Source: JAXLQL01 sp046331625
GTDB lineage: Bacteria > Acidobacteriota > Terriglobia > Bryobacterales > Bryobacteraceae
Length of the DNA: 64,000 nt
Direction of reading: 5' to 3'
NCBI GenBank assembly: GCA_046331625.1
Contig: JAXLQL010000012.1
Span: 62,001-126,000 of the forward strand
The position numbers and the translations under genes are program-made. This document shows positions 50,044-58,921 of this stretch, piece after piece (positions within the stretch are counted from its first letter, which is position 1; every line of letters starts with the position of its first letter). A model generated the notes under the pieces. The model saw only the letters and a list, made by a program, of their open reading frames with translations, was not told the DNA's origin and did no database searches.

Positions 50044-50871
50044 ATGCTCTCCCGCCGCCACCTCCTCGCCTCTCCGCTCCTCGCCGCCGCGCAACCAACG
50101 CCGCCGCCCATCATCGACTGCCACGCGCATCTCCACCATCACTCGATCGCCGACTGGCAACGCCTGGACCGCGCACTCATCGATGCCGCCGACAAGCTCG
50201 GCATCGGGCGCCTGTGCTGCTCCACGCTGCCGCCGCGGAGACCGGCGACGCCTGAGTCCTGGCGCGAGTGCAACCAGTGGACCGCCGAAGCGCGCGACCG
50301 CTTTCCTGGCCGCATCCTCGGCTGGGTGCACGTCAATCCCGGATATCGCGAAGCGCTCGATGACGTGCAGCGGCTCATCGAAGACCGCGGCTTCATCGGC
50401 GTGAAGCTCTACAACGACTATTGGGCGAACGAGCCGGTGGTCTTTCCTCTCGTGGAGCTTTGCATCCGCTTGCGCGTGCCGATTCTGCATCACGCGGGGC
50501 ACACGATGTGGCTGGGGAGTCCACAGCCGCGCATCAGCGATGGCAGCCACTTCTCCGATCTTTCGCGGCGCTATCCCGAAGCGATGATCATCTGCGCGCA
50601 CGTGTGCGGCGGAGGCGATTGGGAGTGGGAGATCAAGTCGTTGCGCAACGCCCGCGGCGTGTATCTCGACACATCGGGCAGCGTAGCCGACGAAGGCGTA
50701 GTCGAGATGGCGGTGAAGTTACTTGGCGTCGAGCGGCTGCTGTTTGGCTGCGACATGTCGATGACGGCGAGCATGGGTCGGCTGCGCGGGGCTGCAATCT
50801 CCGAGGCGGACCGGGCAGCGATCCTCGGCGGCAATATGGAGCGCCTGCTCTCGAAGCGAGGTCGAGCATGA
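50044..50871 (+). CDS. Exported amidohydrolase (amidohydrolase_2 family)
   Basis: A 275-residue TIM-barrel metallohydrolase. Metal ligands: IIDCHAHLHHH (HxH), LHHAGHTMW (His), IICAHVCGG (His) and FGCDMSM (Asp). The N-terminus MLSRRHLLASPLLAAAQP is an Arg-pair leader. Members decarboxylate or hydrolyse cyclic or aromatic acids. The stop overlaps the next gene (ATGA), a paralogue in the same fold, so they are likely partners. Confidence 0.87.
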   Translation: MLSRRHLLASPLLAAAQPTPPPIIDCHAHLHHHSIADWQRLDRALIDAADKLGIGRLCCSTLPPRRPATPESWRECNQWTAEARDRFPGRILGWVHVNPGYREALDDVQRLIEDRGFIGVKLYNDYWANEPVVFPLVELCIRLRVPILHHAGHTMWLGSPQPRISDGSHFSDLSRRYPEAMIICAHVCGGGDWEWEIKSLRNARGVYLDTSGSVADEGVVEMAVKLLGVERLLFGCDMSMTASMGRLRGAAISEADRAAILGGNMERLLSKRGRA

Positions 50872-51635
50872 TCGATACGAACGCTTATCTCGGCCACTTC
50901 GCGTTTCGACAACTTCGCCACAACACCGCCCGCGGATTGCTGGCGCTCATGGACAAGCACCGCATCGAGCGGGCGTGGGTATCGAGTGCGGCGGCCATCA
51001 CCTATCGCAACGCGCAATCGGGCAACGAGGAAGTGGCGGCCGAGATCCGCGGGCATGCGGACCGGTTCACGCAATTCGCAGTGATCAATCCGGCCTACGC
51101 GGGTTGGCGTGACGACCTCGCCATCTGCCGCGAGCAGTTCGGCGCGCGCGGGCTCCGGCTCTACCCTCGTTGGCATCGCTACGCGCTGACGAGCGCCGAG
51201 TGCGTCGAACTGGTGAACCGCGCGGCCGGGCTCGGCATGGTGGTCTCGATTCCGCTGCGGGTGGAGGATCGCCGGCAGCAGAGCTGGCTGGTGGATGTTC
51301 CGGACGTGGAGAAGGACGAGATTGCCGCGATCGCCCGTGCCTGCCCGCGCGCGCATTTTGTGCTCGGCAACGGGACCGGATTCGCCGGATCGGCGTTGAC
51401 GCGCGCCGGTGCGCCTGGCAACTTCTCGGTGGATATCTCGCTGCTCACCGCCGCGATCCAGAACGAGTTGGGGCAACTCGTCTCCAGGCTCGGGGAGGAC
51501 CGCATCCTCTTCGGTACGGGCATGCCGTTCCACTATCCGGATCCGGCGATCTTGAAGGTACAGATTGCCGATCTCAGTCAAGCGGCAAAAAGCAAGATTT
51601 TTTCGGGCAATGCGCGCCGCTTGATAGGCTCGTAA
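50868..51635 (+). CDS. Amidohydrolase-family TIM barrel lacking the N-terminal metal motif
   Basis: A 255-residue protein of the same fold as the preceding gene. It starts MIDTNAYLGHFAFRQL, where Asn-x-Tyr stands in place of the metal-binding HxH, and the usual strand-5 and strand-6 histidines are not obvious (GLRLYPRWHRY; HFVLGNGTG), while FGTGMPFHYPDP occupies the Asp-motif position without the Asp. It is therefore probably catalytically inactive as a metallohydrolase and may be a structural or regulatory partner. ATG 50868 overlaps the upstream stop. No signal peptide, unlike its neighbour. Confidence 0.75.
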   Translation: MIDTNAYLGHFAFRQLRHNTARGLLALMDKHRIERAWVSSAAAITYRNAQSGNEEVAAEIRGHADRFTQFAVINPAYAGWRDDLAICREQFGARGLRLYPRWHRYALTSAECVELVNRAAGLGMVVSIPLRVEDRRQQSWLVDVPDVEKDEIAAIARACPRAHFVLGNGTGFAGSALTRAGAPGNFSVDISLLTAAIQNELGQLVSRLGEDRILFGTGMPFHYPDPAILKVQIADLSQAAKSKIFSGNARRLIGS

Positions 51636-51672
51636 ACTGAACAAAACAATGCACTTTCCTGGGTGCTTGTCG

Positions 51673-51691
51673 CTTTTACAAAACTTTTACA
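51673..51691 (+). promoter_or_regulatory. Direct repeat with 11-base spacing upstream of the winged-helix regulator
   Basis: CTTTTACA at 51673 and again at 51684, one helical turn apart, in an AT-rich stretch 59 bases before the ATG of the OmpR/PhoB-type regulator. Direct repeats at 11 bases are the usual binding layout for this family, so this may be an autoregulatory site. Confidence 0.5.
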
Positions 51692-51749
51692 ACTTCTGCA
51701 CGACCTTTGGAGCCGAACCCGGTAGGATCGGGCTGAGGACATTTTCTTT

Positions 51750-52109
51750 ATGGCTCCTACAGCAGTTTCGGAACCGACCAGCGCTTACAAAGACGCCCAC
51801 GTCGCAGTGGATTTCTCCATTCAGGCGGCCTTCGTCGACACCCGTGCGATGACGCTCACTCGGAAAGAGTACGAGCTCCTGGCCACGTTGGCGGGCAACG
51901 CCGGCGAGATCGTTCCCCGCGATGTGCTGTTGCAGAACATCTGGGGCTACAGCCGCGAGATTCGGACGCGCACGCTCGATGTGCACATCCGGCGCCTGCG
52001 CAAGAAGCTCGAGCCGTACGGAGAGCAGTACATCGAGACGATCTTCGGGGTCGGGTATCGGTTCCAGCCGTACCGTCAGCCGCGGATTGTTTTTTCGGCA
52101 GTGGCGTAA
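51750..52109 (+). CDS. Stand-alone OmpR/PhoB-type winged-helix DNA-binding protein
   Basis: A 119-residue protein consisting of a winged-helix effector domain with no receiver domain. MTLTRKEYELLATLAGN and RTLDVHIRRLRKKLEP, shown in parts, followed by IETIFGVGYRF are the diagnostic helices, recognition helix and wing. Without a receiver it cannot be phosphorylated and may be constitutive or controlled by a partner. GAGGA precedes the ATG at about ten bases. A cluster of four hairpins begins two bases after the stop. Confidence 0.85.
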   Translation: MAPTAVSEPTSAYKDAHVAVDFSIQAAFVDTRAMTLTRKEYELLATLAGNAGEIVPRDVLLQNIWGYSREIRTRTLDVHIRRLRKKLEPYGEQYIETIFGVGYRFQPYRQPRIVFSAVA

Positions 52110-52110
52110 G

Positions 52111-52208
52111 GCGGACGTGTCGTCCGCTGTGGGACCTGCGGTCCCGCGGTTCGGGGGCACTCGTTTCGGGACCGGGACCGAAGGTCCCGGAGCGGACCTC
52201 AGGTCCGC
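52111..52208. repeat. Cluster of four perfect hairpins
   Basis: GCGGACG-TGT-CGTCCGC (52111-52127), GGGACC-TGC-GGTCCC (52131-52145), CCGGGACC-GAA-GGTCCCGG (52172-52190) and GCGGACCT-C-AGGTCCGC (52192-52208). Stems are seven to eight pairs and share the core GGACC/GGTCC. They lie between the convergent ends of the regulator and the CRTAC1-like gene and may act as a bidirectional terminator. Confidence 0.75.
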
Positions 52209-52216
52209 CCCACCAA

Positions 52217-54241
52217 TCAGGGCTCGGAGATGGTGGTGAGTTGGCCGGCGGAGAGTGGGCCTGCCTGTTGCTTCTTGCCTGATGGCCAGCGAATCTCGAT
52301 GCGGGTAACCTCGGATTCCCGCGCGAGACCGAAGTGGAGCACTCTCTCGGGGCTGGCCCCATAGCCCGCCGATGACGGAACGCGACGCCATTGTTTGGCA
52401 CCCGATGGAGTCTCGATTTCGACCCACGCGCCGATAGCGTCGCGATTCGACGTGCTTCCTAGCAAACGCAGTGCGATCCAGCGGCCGGCTTGCGGCGTGC
52501 GATTCCACAGGATCTGCGCGGGCTGATTGAGTCGCGTCACCACGAGGTCAATGCGGCCGTCGCGATCGAAGTCCGCCGCGGCGAGTCCGCGGTGCATGGT
52601 TTCGCCGGCGAGTGTGCGGCCCGAGAATCCCGTGCGACCGTTCGTCAGCAGCAGATTCGGTTGTCGCGAGGCACGGCCCGAGGTGAGTTCGGCGTTGTCC
52701 ATCACGTGCCCGTTGGCGGAGAACAAGTCCTTCCAGCCATCGTTGTTGAAGTCGGCCATCACGTTTGACCAGCCTGACCACGGCAAACTTGCTTTGCCGA
52801 GTCCGGACGAGAGCGTCACGTCTTCGAACATGCCGCCCTTGTTGCGGAACAGTGGGAACATCTCGTTCGAGAGCGCGGTGATCCACAAGTCCTCGCGGCC
52901 GTCATTGTCATAGTCGCCGAACTCGGCGCCCATCGAGCTGATGGCTGCTCCGTTTTCGTTGAAAGCGATGCCTGCCGCCGCGGCCACCTCTTCGAACTTG
53001 CCGTTGCCCAGATTGTGGAACAGGAAATTGGGCATGGTGTCATTGGCGACGAAGATGTCGAGGCGGCCGTCGAGATCGTAGTCGCCCACGGCTACGCCCA
53101 TGCCTTTGCCGGCGTGTGCGGAGATGCCGCTCGAGGCGGAGACGTCTTCGAACCGGCCGTTGCCGCGGTTCTTATATAAGAGGTTGGCGAGGGGAGCGAA
53201 CTCGCGCGGGTGGCAATACTGGCGCACGTCCTTCGTGCCGCAGTAGGGCTCCTTCGCGGCATCGTATCGGACGTAACGCGAGACGAACAGGTCAAGCAGC
53301 CCGTCGTTGTCGAAGTCGAGCCAGGCGGCCGCGACTGACCAGCTTCCGTCGCCGCCGACTCCGGCCTTCGCCGTGACGTCTTCGAACTTTCCATTGCCGC
53401 GATTGCGATAGAGTCGAGTGCCGCCGAGGGCGGCGATGAACAGATCGGGCAGTCCCGCATTGTCGAAATCGGCCGAGGCCGCGCCCATGGCACCGTTGCC
53501 GGCGACGCCCGCGTCCGCAGCGTGATCGGTGAATGTGCCGTCGTGATTGTTGCGCAGCAGGGCGTTCGGCAGCGGTGCGCCATTGACGAGGAACAGGTCG
53601 GGCCAGCCGTCGTTGTCATAGTCGAGCACGGCGACGCCAGCGATCATGGTTTCCGGCAGATGCTTCTTGCCGGTTGCGCCGTTGCGGACGGTGAATGGGA
53701 GGTCGCGTGTTTCGAAGCGGATCTCGGGCGACGGCGAAACAGTACGTGGCCGCTTGCGCTGGAAGCGTTCGAAATCGACGGAGGCTTGCTGTTCGCCGGC
53801 GGCGATCGCGTCGCGGTATGCGCGCTCGGCTTCGGCATCGCGTTCGAGCGCTTCGTAGGCTAGCGCCATGCCGAGCAGCGTGCGGCCATTGCGTGCACCT
53901 GTTGCGGCCGCCTTGCCGTACGCCGCGAGCGCCAGTTCGAAGCGGCTGAGCGAATAGAGCGTGCGGCCGAGGTAGTAGCAGGCGTCGGGATCGCGCGGGG
54001 TCATGCGGCAAGCGGTTTCGAATGGAGAGTGAGCCTGTGCGAACTTTTCCTGCGCGGCGTACGTCATGCCGAGCCACTTCTGCGCGGCGGGATCGGCGGG
54101 GCGGCTCGCGAACAGGCGCTCAGCCACGTCCCATTGGCGTTGGCGGAAGGCGGAGATTCCCTTCTGCATGACCGATTCCTCTGCTCCGGAAAGCAGGGTT
54201 GCGATCCATATTCCAATGCTGATATTCTTCCAGCATCCCAA
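52217..54241 (-). CDS. CRTAC1-like FG-GAP protein with TPR region and ASPIC/UnbV domain
   Basis: About 674 residues from TTG 54241 or 650 from ATG 54169. The N-terminal ~130 residues are TPR-like helices (AQKWLGMTYAAQEKFAQAH; ACYYLGRTLYSLSRFELAL, in parts). Seven FG-GAP blades follow, for example DYDNDGWPDLFLV, DFDNDGLLDLFV and DYDLDGRLDIFV. The C-terminus is an ASPIC/UnbV domain (VTRIEIRWPSGKKQ). The TTG start yields a signal-like stretch ISIGIWIATLLSGA, fitting an exported protein, but would put its start 14 bases from the divergent receptor gene. Common in Acidobacteria next to TonB receptors. Confidence 0.85.
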   Translation of the reverse strand: MGCWKNISIGIWIATLLSGAEESVMQKGISAFRQRQWDVAERLFASRPADPAAQKWLGMTYAAQEKFAQAHSPFETACRMTPRDPDACYYLGRTLYSLSRFELALAAYGKAAATGARNGRTLLGMALAYEALERDAEAERAYRDAIAAGEQQASVDFERFQRKRPRTVSPSPEIRFETRDLPFTVRNGATGKKHLPETMIAGVAVLDYDNDGWPDLFLVNGAPLPNALLRNNHDGTFTDHAADAGVAGNGAMGAASADFDNAGLPDLFIAALGGTRLYRNRGNGKFEDVTAKAGVGGDGSWSVAAAWLDFDNDGLLDLFVSRYVRYDAAKEPYCGTKDVRQYCHPREFAPLANLLYKNRGNGRFEDVSASSGISAHAGKGMGVAVGDYDLDGRLDIFVANDTMPNFLFHNLGNGKFEEVAAAAGIAFNENGAAISSMGAEFGDYDNDGREDLWITALSNEMFPLFRNKGGMFEDVTLSSGLGKASLPWSGWSNVMADFNNDGWKDLFSANGHVMDNAELTSGRASRQPNLLLTNGRTGFSGRTLAGETMHRGLAAADFDRDGRIDLVVTRLNQPAQILWNRTPQAGRWIALRLLGSTSNRDAIGAWVEIETPSGAKQWRRVPSSAGYGASPERVLHFGLARESEVTRIEIRWPSGKKQQAGPLSAGQLTTISEP

Positions 54242-54255
54242 TCGAAAGGAACCTT

Positions 54256-57200
54256 GTGAAGAGCAGAGTTCTCGCAACACTATTGCTGTCCAGCATTGTC
54301 GCATTCGCGCAGGTGGACCGCGGAACCATTCAGGGGTCAGTGACCGATCCGACGGGCGCGGTGGTGGCCAGCGCCAACGTACGCATCGTGAATCAGGCGA
54401 CCAACGCCACGCTGCAAAGCGTCACCAATCAGAACGGCTCGTTTGCGTTCTTCAACATGACGGTGGGTCTGTATGACGTCACCGTGGAAGCCACCGGATT
54501 CCGGCGCTCGGAAATGAAGGGCGTCAGGGTGGAAGTGAACCTGTTAATTCAAGGCCGACATCACGCTGTGGTGGGTGGGCGAAGTCACCCAGAGTGTGGA
54601 AGTGGCGGCGAACGCCTCGCTGATTCAAACCGAGTCGACCACGTGGGGTCGGTGATCGACAACAAACGCTTCCTCGAATTGCCGCTCACGCTGGGCGGCG
54701 GCATCCGCAATCCGTCTTCTTTTATCCTGCTGTCTCCGGGCGTGGGTCCGGGCAGCACGTGGGAAAAGCACATCGGCGGCGGCGGATCGTTCATGGACCA
54801 GATTTATTTCGACGGCATCGCGCTGTCGCGCGGCGATATCGGCAATGACGCCGAAGTCAATCCTTCGGTGGATGCGATCGCCGAGTTCAAGCTGGTGACC
54901 AACAACTACTCGGCCGAGTACACGCACGCGTTGTCTGGCGTGACCAGCTACACGATGAAGTCGGGCACGAATCAATTGCATGGGTCGGCGTTCGAGTTCG
55001 TGGCCAATGACAAGCTGGACGCGCGTGGATTCTTCAGCCCGAAGAAAGCGCCGCGCAAGCAGAACGAGTATGGATTCACGATCGGCGGTCCGGTGCTGAT
55101 TCCGAAACTCTACAACGGAAAAGATCGTACGTTCTGGTTCTTCTCGTTCGACCAATACTATATCCGCGGTGGACAGTTGGCCGGCTTGAACACCAACGCC
55201 ACGTCAAAGATGTTGAACGGCGACTTCAGCGAGTTGAGCGGACCGATCGCGGATCCGCGCTCGACGACGTTCAATGCGCAGGGCCAGGCTTCCCGCACCA
55301 TCTTCCCGGGCAGCATCATTCCGAAGACGCAGTTCTCGGCGGTGGCGCAGAAGCTGCTGCCGTTCTATCCGGCGGCTGAGATGCCGGGGATTGTGAACAA
55401 CAGCGTGGCGCCGCTCGGCAGTCCGCTGGCGGACCAGAGGACTTCGGGCTTCAAGATCGACCACGCAGTGAAGAGCAACCATCGCCTCAGCGGCATGTTC
55501 AACTACACCGATCGCCCGTCGGTGAAGAGCCCGGCGCCTTCCCGCCTGCTGGCCATCAACCGCAGCACGGCGATCGAGAACTACAACTTCCAGGTTGTGA
55601 CCACTCGCCTGATCCGCGTGAACTATGACTGGAACGTGAGCCCCACGGTGATGAACCACATTGGTTCGGGTTTCTCGCGCTTCCGCAACCCGAACTTCTC
55701 TCGCGGCTTCAATCAGGGCTGGACGCAGCCCGACGGCGGCAAGCTCGGCCTGAAGGGGCTGCAGTATGACTTGGCGCCCACGGTGCAGTTCACGCAAGGC
55801 TACACGCGTTTGGGCGACGACATCGCCAGCGACAACTACTTCACCACGTTGTCACTACTCGACACGTTGACCTGGATCAAGAACAAGCACACGATCAAGG
55901 CCGGGTTCGAAGTGCAGCGCCACCGCGACAACTTCCGCAACTACGGCAACGGCGGCGGCACGTTCAACTTCAGCCACTTCGAAACGCAGGTTCCGGGTGT
56001 AGGCAACTCGGGCAATCCGTTCGCGAGCTTCCTGCTCGGGGCGGTGGATAGCGGCAGCGCTTACTTCCGCGATTCGCTCCCCGGCAGCCGCTATAGCTAC
56101 TACGGCTGGTTCATCGACGACACCTACAAGCTGACCCAGAAGCTGACGCTCAACTATGGACTTCGGTACGAGATCCAGACGCCGACGGCGGACGTGCTGG
56201 GCCGCCTCTCGTTCATGGATCCTTCGCTGGCGAACCCCGGCGCGGGCAATGTTCCGGGCGCGTATGTGTTCGGCGGCAACGGCACGGGCCGTCAGGGCTG
56301 GACGCAGATTTTCGACACGAAGTACAAGAACTTCGCGCCGCGCATCGGCTTCGCCTATCAATTGATGAAGAACACGGTGTTCCGCGGCGGCTACGGGATC
56401 TTCTATCTCGAGTACATTGACGGCAACATCGGGCGGCCGCAGAACGGCTTCTCGATCACGCCGTCATTCGCCAGCGCCGACAATGGACTGACGCCCGCGT
56501 TCAACTGGGACAACGGCTTCCCGCAGAACTTCAACCGGCCTCCGCTCATCTCGCCGACGGTGGTGAACGGGCAGGGCGCGCAGGTAGTGGAGCGCAACAA
56601 CGGCGGCAACATTCCGTACGCGCAGCAGTGGAATGGCACGCTGGAACGGCAGTTCGGCGGCAACCTGATGGTCTCGGGCGCATACGTAGCGAACAAGAGC
56701 ACGCACCTCTACGACAGTTGGAATCGCAACCAGGTCAATCCGGCCTACTACGGCCTGGGCACGACGCTGCTCAGTTCGCTGATCACGTCTCCGGCCGCGC
56801 AGGCGGCGGGCTTCAAGGAGCCCTTCGCCGGCTTCTCGCAACTGTACGGCAGCCGCGCCACGGTGGCACAGGCGTTGCGCGCGTTCCCGCAGTATCAAGG
56901 CGTGAGCACGGTAGCGTCGCCCTACGCGAACTCGAGCTATCACTCGTTCCAGTTCAAGCTCGACAAGCGCATGTCGAAGGGCTTCACATCGACAGTGGCC
57001 TACACGTTCTCGAAGTACCTCTCTGACGGCGCGGGCCGCAGCGACGCTCACGGAGCCGTGATCCGGCAGAACTACTTCCTGCGCGAGAAGGGGCTCTACG
57101 CGGCCGATCAAACGAACATCCTGACCTTCAGCTTCAACTACGCGATTCCGTTCCGGCATCGCTGGCTGGGTGGCTGGTCCACGAGCGGCGTAGGCGCGTA

Positions 57201-57621
57201 TTCGAGCGGCTATCCGTTGGCGATCAGCACCAACAACATCAACTCGGTGATCTTCAACGGCGGACTGCGGCCGAACCTGACGGGCTCGCCGATCCGCAAC
57301 ACTTCGTTCGCCGATCCAAACGCGGATGTGTTCCTCTACAGGAACGCGTTCGTGAATCCTTCGGCGCTGGCGTTCGGTAACGCGCCGGTATATCTGTCGA
57401 TCCGCCAGCCGGCGTTCATCAGCGAGTCTTTCGGCGTGTTCAAGGATACGCAGATCGTGGAGCGGTTGAAGGTGCAGTTCCGCACGGAGATCTCGAATCC
57501 GTTCAACCGAGTAGTGTTCGGCGCTCCGGCCACTGACTTTTCGGCTGGCAACTTCGGCCGAATCGCGAGCCAGGGCAACTCGCCCCGCATCATCCAGTTC
57601 GGCTTGAAGATGATCTTCTAG
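54256..57621 (+). CDS. Oar-like TonB-dependent receptor with carboxypeptidase-regulatory domain
   Basis: A 1121-residue outer-membrane receptor. A signal peptide (MKSRVLATLLLSSIVAFAQ) precedes a carboxypeptidase-regulatory Ig-like domain (GTIQGSVTDPTGAVVASANV in part), then a plug (about 130-250) and a long barrel ending LKMIF. It would import a large substrate, perhaps an oligosaccharide or peptide, using TonB energy. Codons from about 54550 to 54643 appear to be read in the wrong phase: the next phase gives ADITLWWVGEVTQSVEVAAN, the normal plug linker. Two compensating single-base changes are the simplest cause. AAAGGA precedes GTG 54256. Confidence 0.9.
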   Translation: MKSRVLATLLLSSIVAFAQVDRGTIQGSVTDPTGAVVASANVRIVNQATNATLQSVTNQNGSFAFFNMTVGLYDVTVEATGFRRSEMKGVRVEVNLLIQGRHHAVVGGRSHPECGSGGERLADSNRVDHVGSVIDNKRFLELPLTLGGGIRNPSSFILLSPGVGPGSTWEKHIGGGGSFMDQIYFDGIALSRGDIGNDAEVNPSVDAIAEFKLVTNNYSAEYTHALSGVTSYTMKSGTNQLHGSAFEFVANDKLDARGFFSPKKAPRKQNEYGFTIGGPVLIPKLYNGKDRTFWFFSFDQYYIRGGQLAGLNTNATSKMLNGDFSELSGPIADPRSTTFNAQGQASRTIFPGSIIPKTQFSAVAQKLLPFYPAAEMPGIVNNSVAPLGSPLADQRTSGFKIDHAVKSNHRLSGMFNYTDRPSVKSPAPSRLLAINRSTAIENYNFQVVTTRLIRVNYDWNVSPTVMNHIGSGFSRFRNPNFSRGFNQGWTQPDGGKLGLKGLQYDLAPTVQFTQGYTRLGDDIASDNYFTTLSLLDTLTWIKNKHTIKAGFEVQRHRDNFRNYGNGGGTFNFSHFETQVPGVGNSGNPFASFLLGAVDSGSAYFRDSLPGSRYSYYGWFIDDTYKLTQKLTLNYGLRYEIQTPTADVLGRLSFMDPSLANPGAGNVPGAYVFGGNGTGRQGWTQIFDTKYKNFAPRIGFAYQLMKNTVFRGGYGIFYLEYIDGNIGRPQNGFSITPSFASADNGLTPAFNWDNGFPQNFNRPPLISPTVVNGQGAQVVERNNGGNIPYAQQWNGTLERQFGGNLMVSGAYVANKSTHLYDSWNRNQVNPAYYGLGTTLLSSLITSPAAQAAGFKEPFAGFSQLYGSRATVAQALRAFPQYQGVSTVASPYANSSYHSFQFKLDKRMSKGFTSTVAYTFSKYLSDGAGRSDAHGAVIRQNYFLREKGLYAADQTNILTFSFNYAIPFRHRWLGGWSTSGVGAYSSGYPLAISTNNINSVIFNGGLRPNLTGSPIRNTSFADPNADVFLYRNAFVNPSALAFGNAPVYLSIRQPAFISESFGVFKDTQIVERLKVQFRTEISNPFNRVVFGAPATDFSAGNFGRIASQGNSPRIIQFGLKMIF

Positions 57622-57627
57622 CCTTCG

Positions 57628-58908
57628 ATGCTGCTTCTTGCCGCTGCCGCCCTGGTGTGCTCTGAATGCCACCAGGCGGTGGCGGCTCGATTTGCTTCAA
57701 CGCCGATGGCGCGAACTAGCGGCGTGGTGCAGGCGGCCTCGGAACATGCGGGTACGAGCGCGCGCGGCGGGTATCGCATCACTCCGGAGATGCGGCTCGA
57801 ATGGCGCGGCGGCGCGGTGGATCTCACCTTCTTTATTGGCTCGCGGCGCATGGGGCGCAGCTATGCGTACTCGCACGACGGGCACTTGTTCCAGGCGCCA
57901 GTGGGGTTCTATGCGAATCGGAACCTGTGGGATCTGGCACCGGGATACGAGCGCGATCCGAAACCCGACTTCGGGCGGCCGATCACGGCCGAGTGTTTGT
58001 TCTGCCATGCAACCGGTGCGCGGCTCGAGCCGGGAACGGTGAACCGATATCGCGAGATGGTCCACGGGATTCAATGCGCGCGCTGCCACGGCAACGCTAC
58101 GGAGCACGAGCAACTGGTGAATCCAGCGAAGCTCGCGCCTCGATTGCGCGATTCCGTGTGTGAGCAGTGCCATCTTTCTGGAGCGGCGCGGATCGTGCGA
58201 GCGGGCAAGCGCATGGACGACTTTCGCGCGGGCGAAGATATCGCCGAGTACATCGAGGTGTTGAATCGGGAGGACGCTCGCGGCGGCGTTCGCGTGAATG
58301 GGCACTCCGATGCGCTGGCAATGAGCCGATGCAAGGAGTCCGGGGGGAAGCTGTGGTGCGGCACGTGCCATAGTCCGCATGGGGCGGCCGCTCCGGATTA
58401 TGCGGCAGTGTGCCGGAGTTGTCATGCACAGGCGCACGCGGCGGCGAGCGCGCGGCAAGGGGACTGTACGTCGTGTCACATGCCGAAGTCGAAAGCGCGG
58501 GATGGTGGGCACACCGTGTTTACGGACCACTCGTTGCGCGTGAAGGCGGTTGCGCCGCGGCCGGGGTCATATTTCGGGCGTGCGGCTGGAGCACGCGATC
58601 TCGGATTGGCGTATGTGGAGATGGGCCGCACGCGGCGCGACACGGAGTACTTCGAGAAAGCTTGGCCGCTGTTGCGGAAGGCGGCGGAGGCGAATCCGCG
58701 GGATCCGGCTCTGTATGCGGCGATTGGACGGATGCTCGAAGCCGATGGACGGCGCGAGCAAGCGGTGCGGTACTATCGCGTGTCGCTCGATCAGGATCCG
58801 CTGCAGCCAGATCTGCTGAACCGGTTGGCGGAGGCGCTGGGAGGAAGTTCGGCGGAGGCGAAGCGGTTACGGGAGCGGTCGGCGGAGATGCTGCCGAGGC
58901 CATTTTGA
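57628..58908 (+). CDS. Heptahaem c-type cytochrome with C-terminal TPR region
   Basis: A 426-residue exported protein. Seven CxxCH haem-binding motifs are visible: CSECH, CLFCH, CARCH, CEQCH, CGTCH, CRSCH and CTSCH. The signal peptide is very short (MLLLAAAALVC) and the first haem motif follows almost at once, so the true start could lie elsewhere or the protein may be a lipoprotein. Residues ~330-420 form two to three TPR-like repeats (ALYAAIGRMLEADGRREQAV in part). It lies six bases after the TonB receptor gene. Such cytochromes carry electrons in the periplasm or process nitrogen compounds; role unknown. Confidence 0.87.
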   Translation: MLLLAAAALVCSECHQAVAARFASTPMARTSGVVQAASEHAGTSARGGYRITPEMRLEWRGGAVDLTFFIGSRRMGRSYAYSHDGHLFQAPVGFYANRNLWDLAPGYERDPKPDFGRPITAECLFCHATGARLEPGTVNRYREMVHGIQCARCHGNATEHEQLVNPAKLAPRLRDSVCEQCHLSGAARIVRAGKRMDDFRAGEDIAEYIEVLNREDARGGVRVNGHSDALAMSRCKESGGKLWCGTCHSPHGAAAPDYAAVCRSCHAQAHAAASARQGDCTSCHMPKSKARDGGHTVFTDHSLRVKAVAPRPGSYFGRAAGARDLGLAYVEMGRTRRDTEYFEKAWPLLRKAAEANPRDPALYAAIGRMLEADGRREQAVRYYRVSLDQDPLQPDLLNRLAEALGGSSAEAKRLRERSAEMLPRPF

Positions 58909-58921
58909 TCTACCCGGTTCG

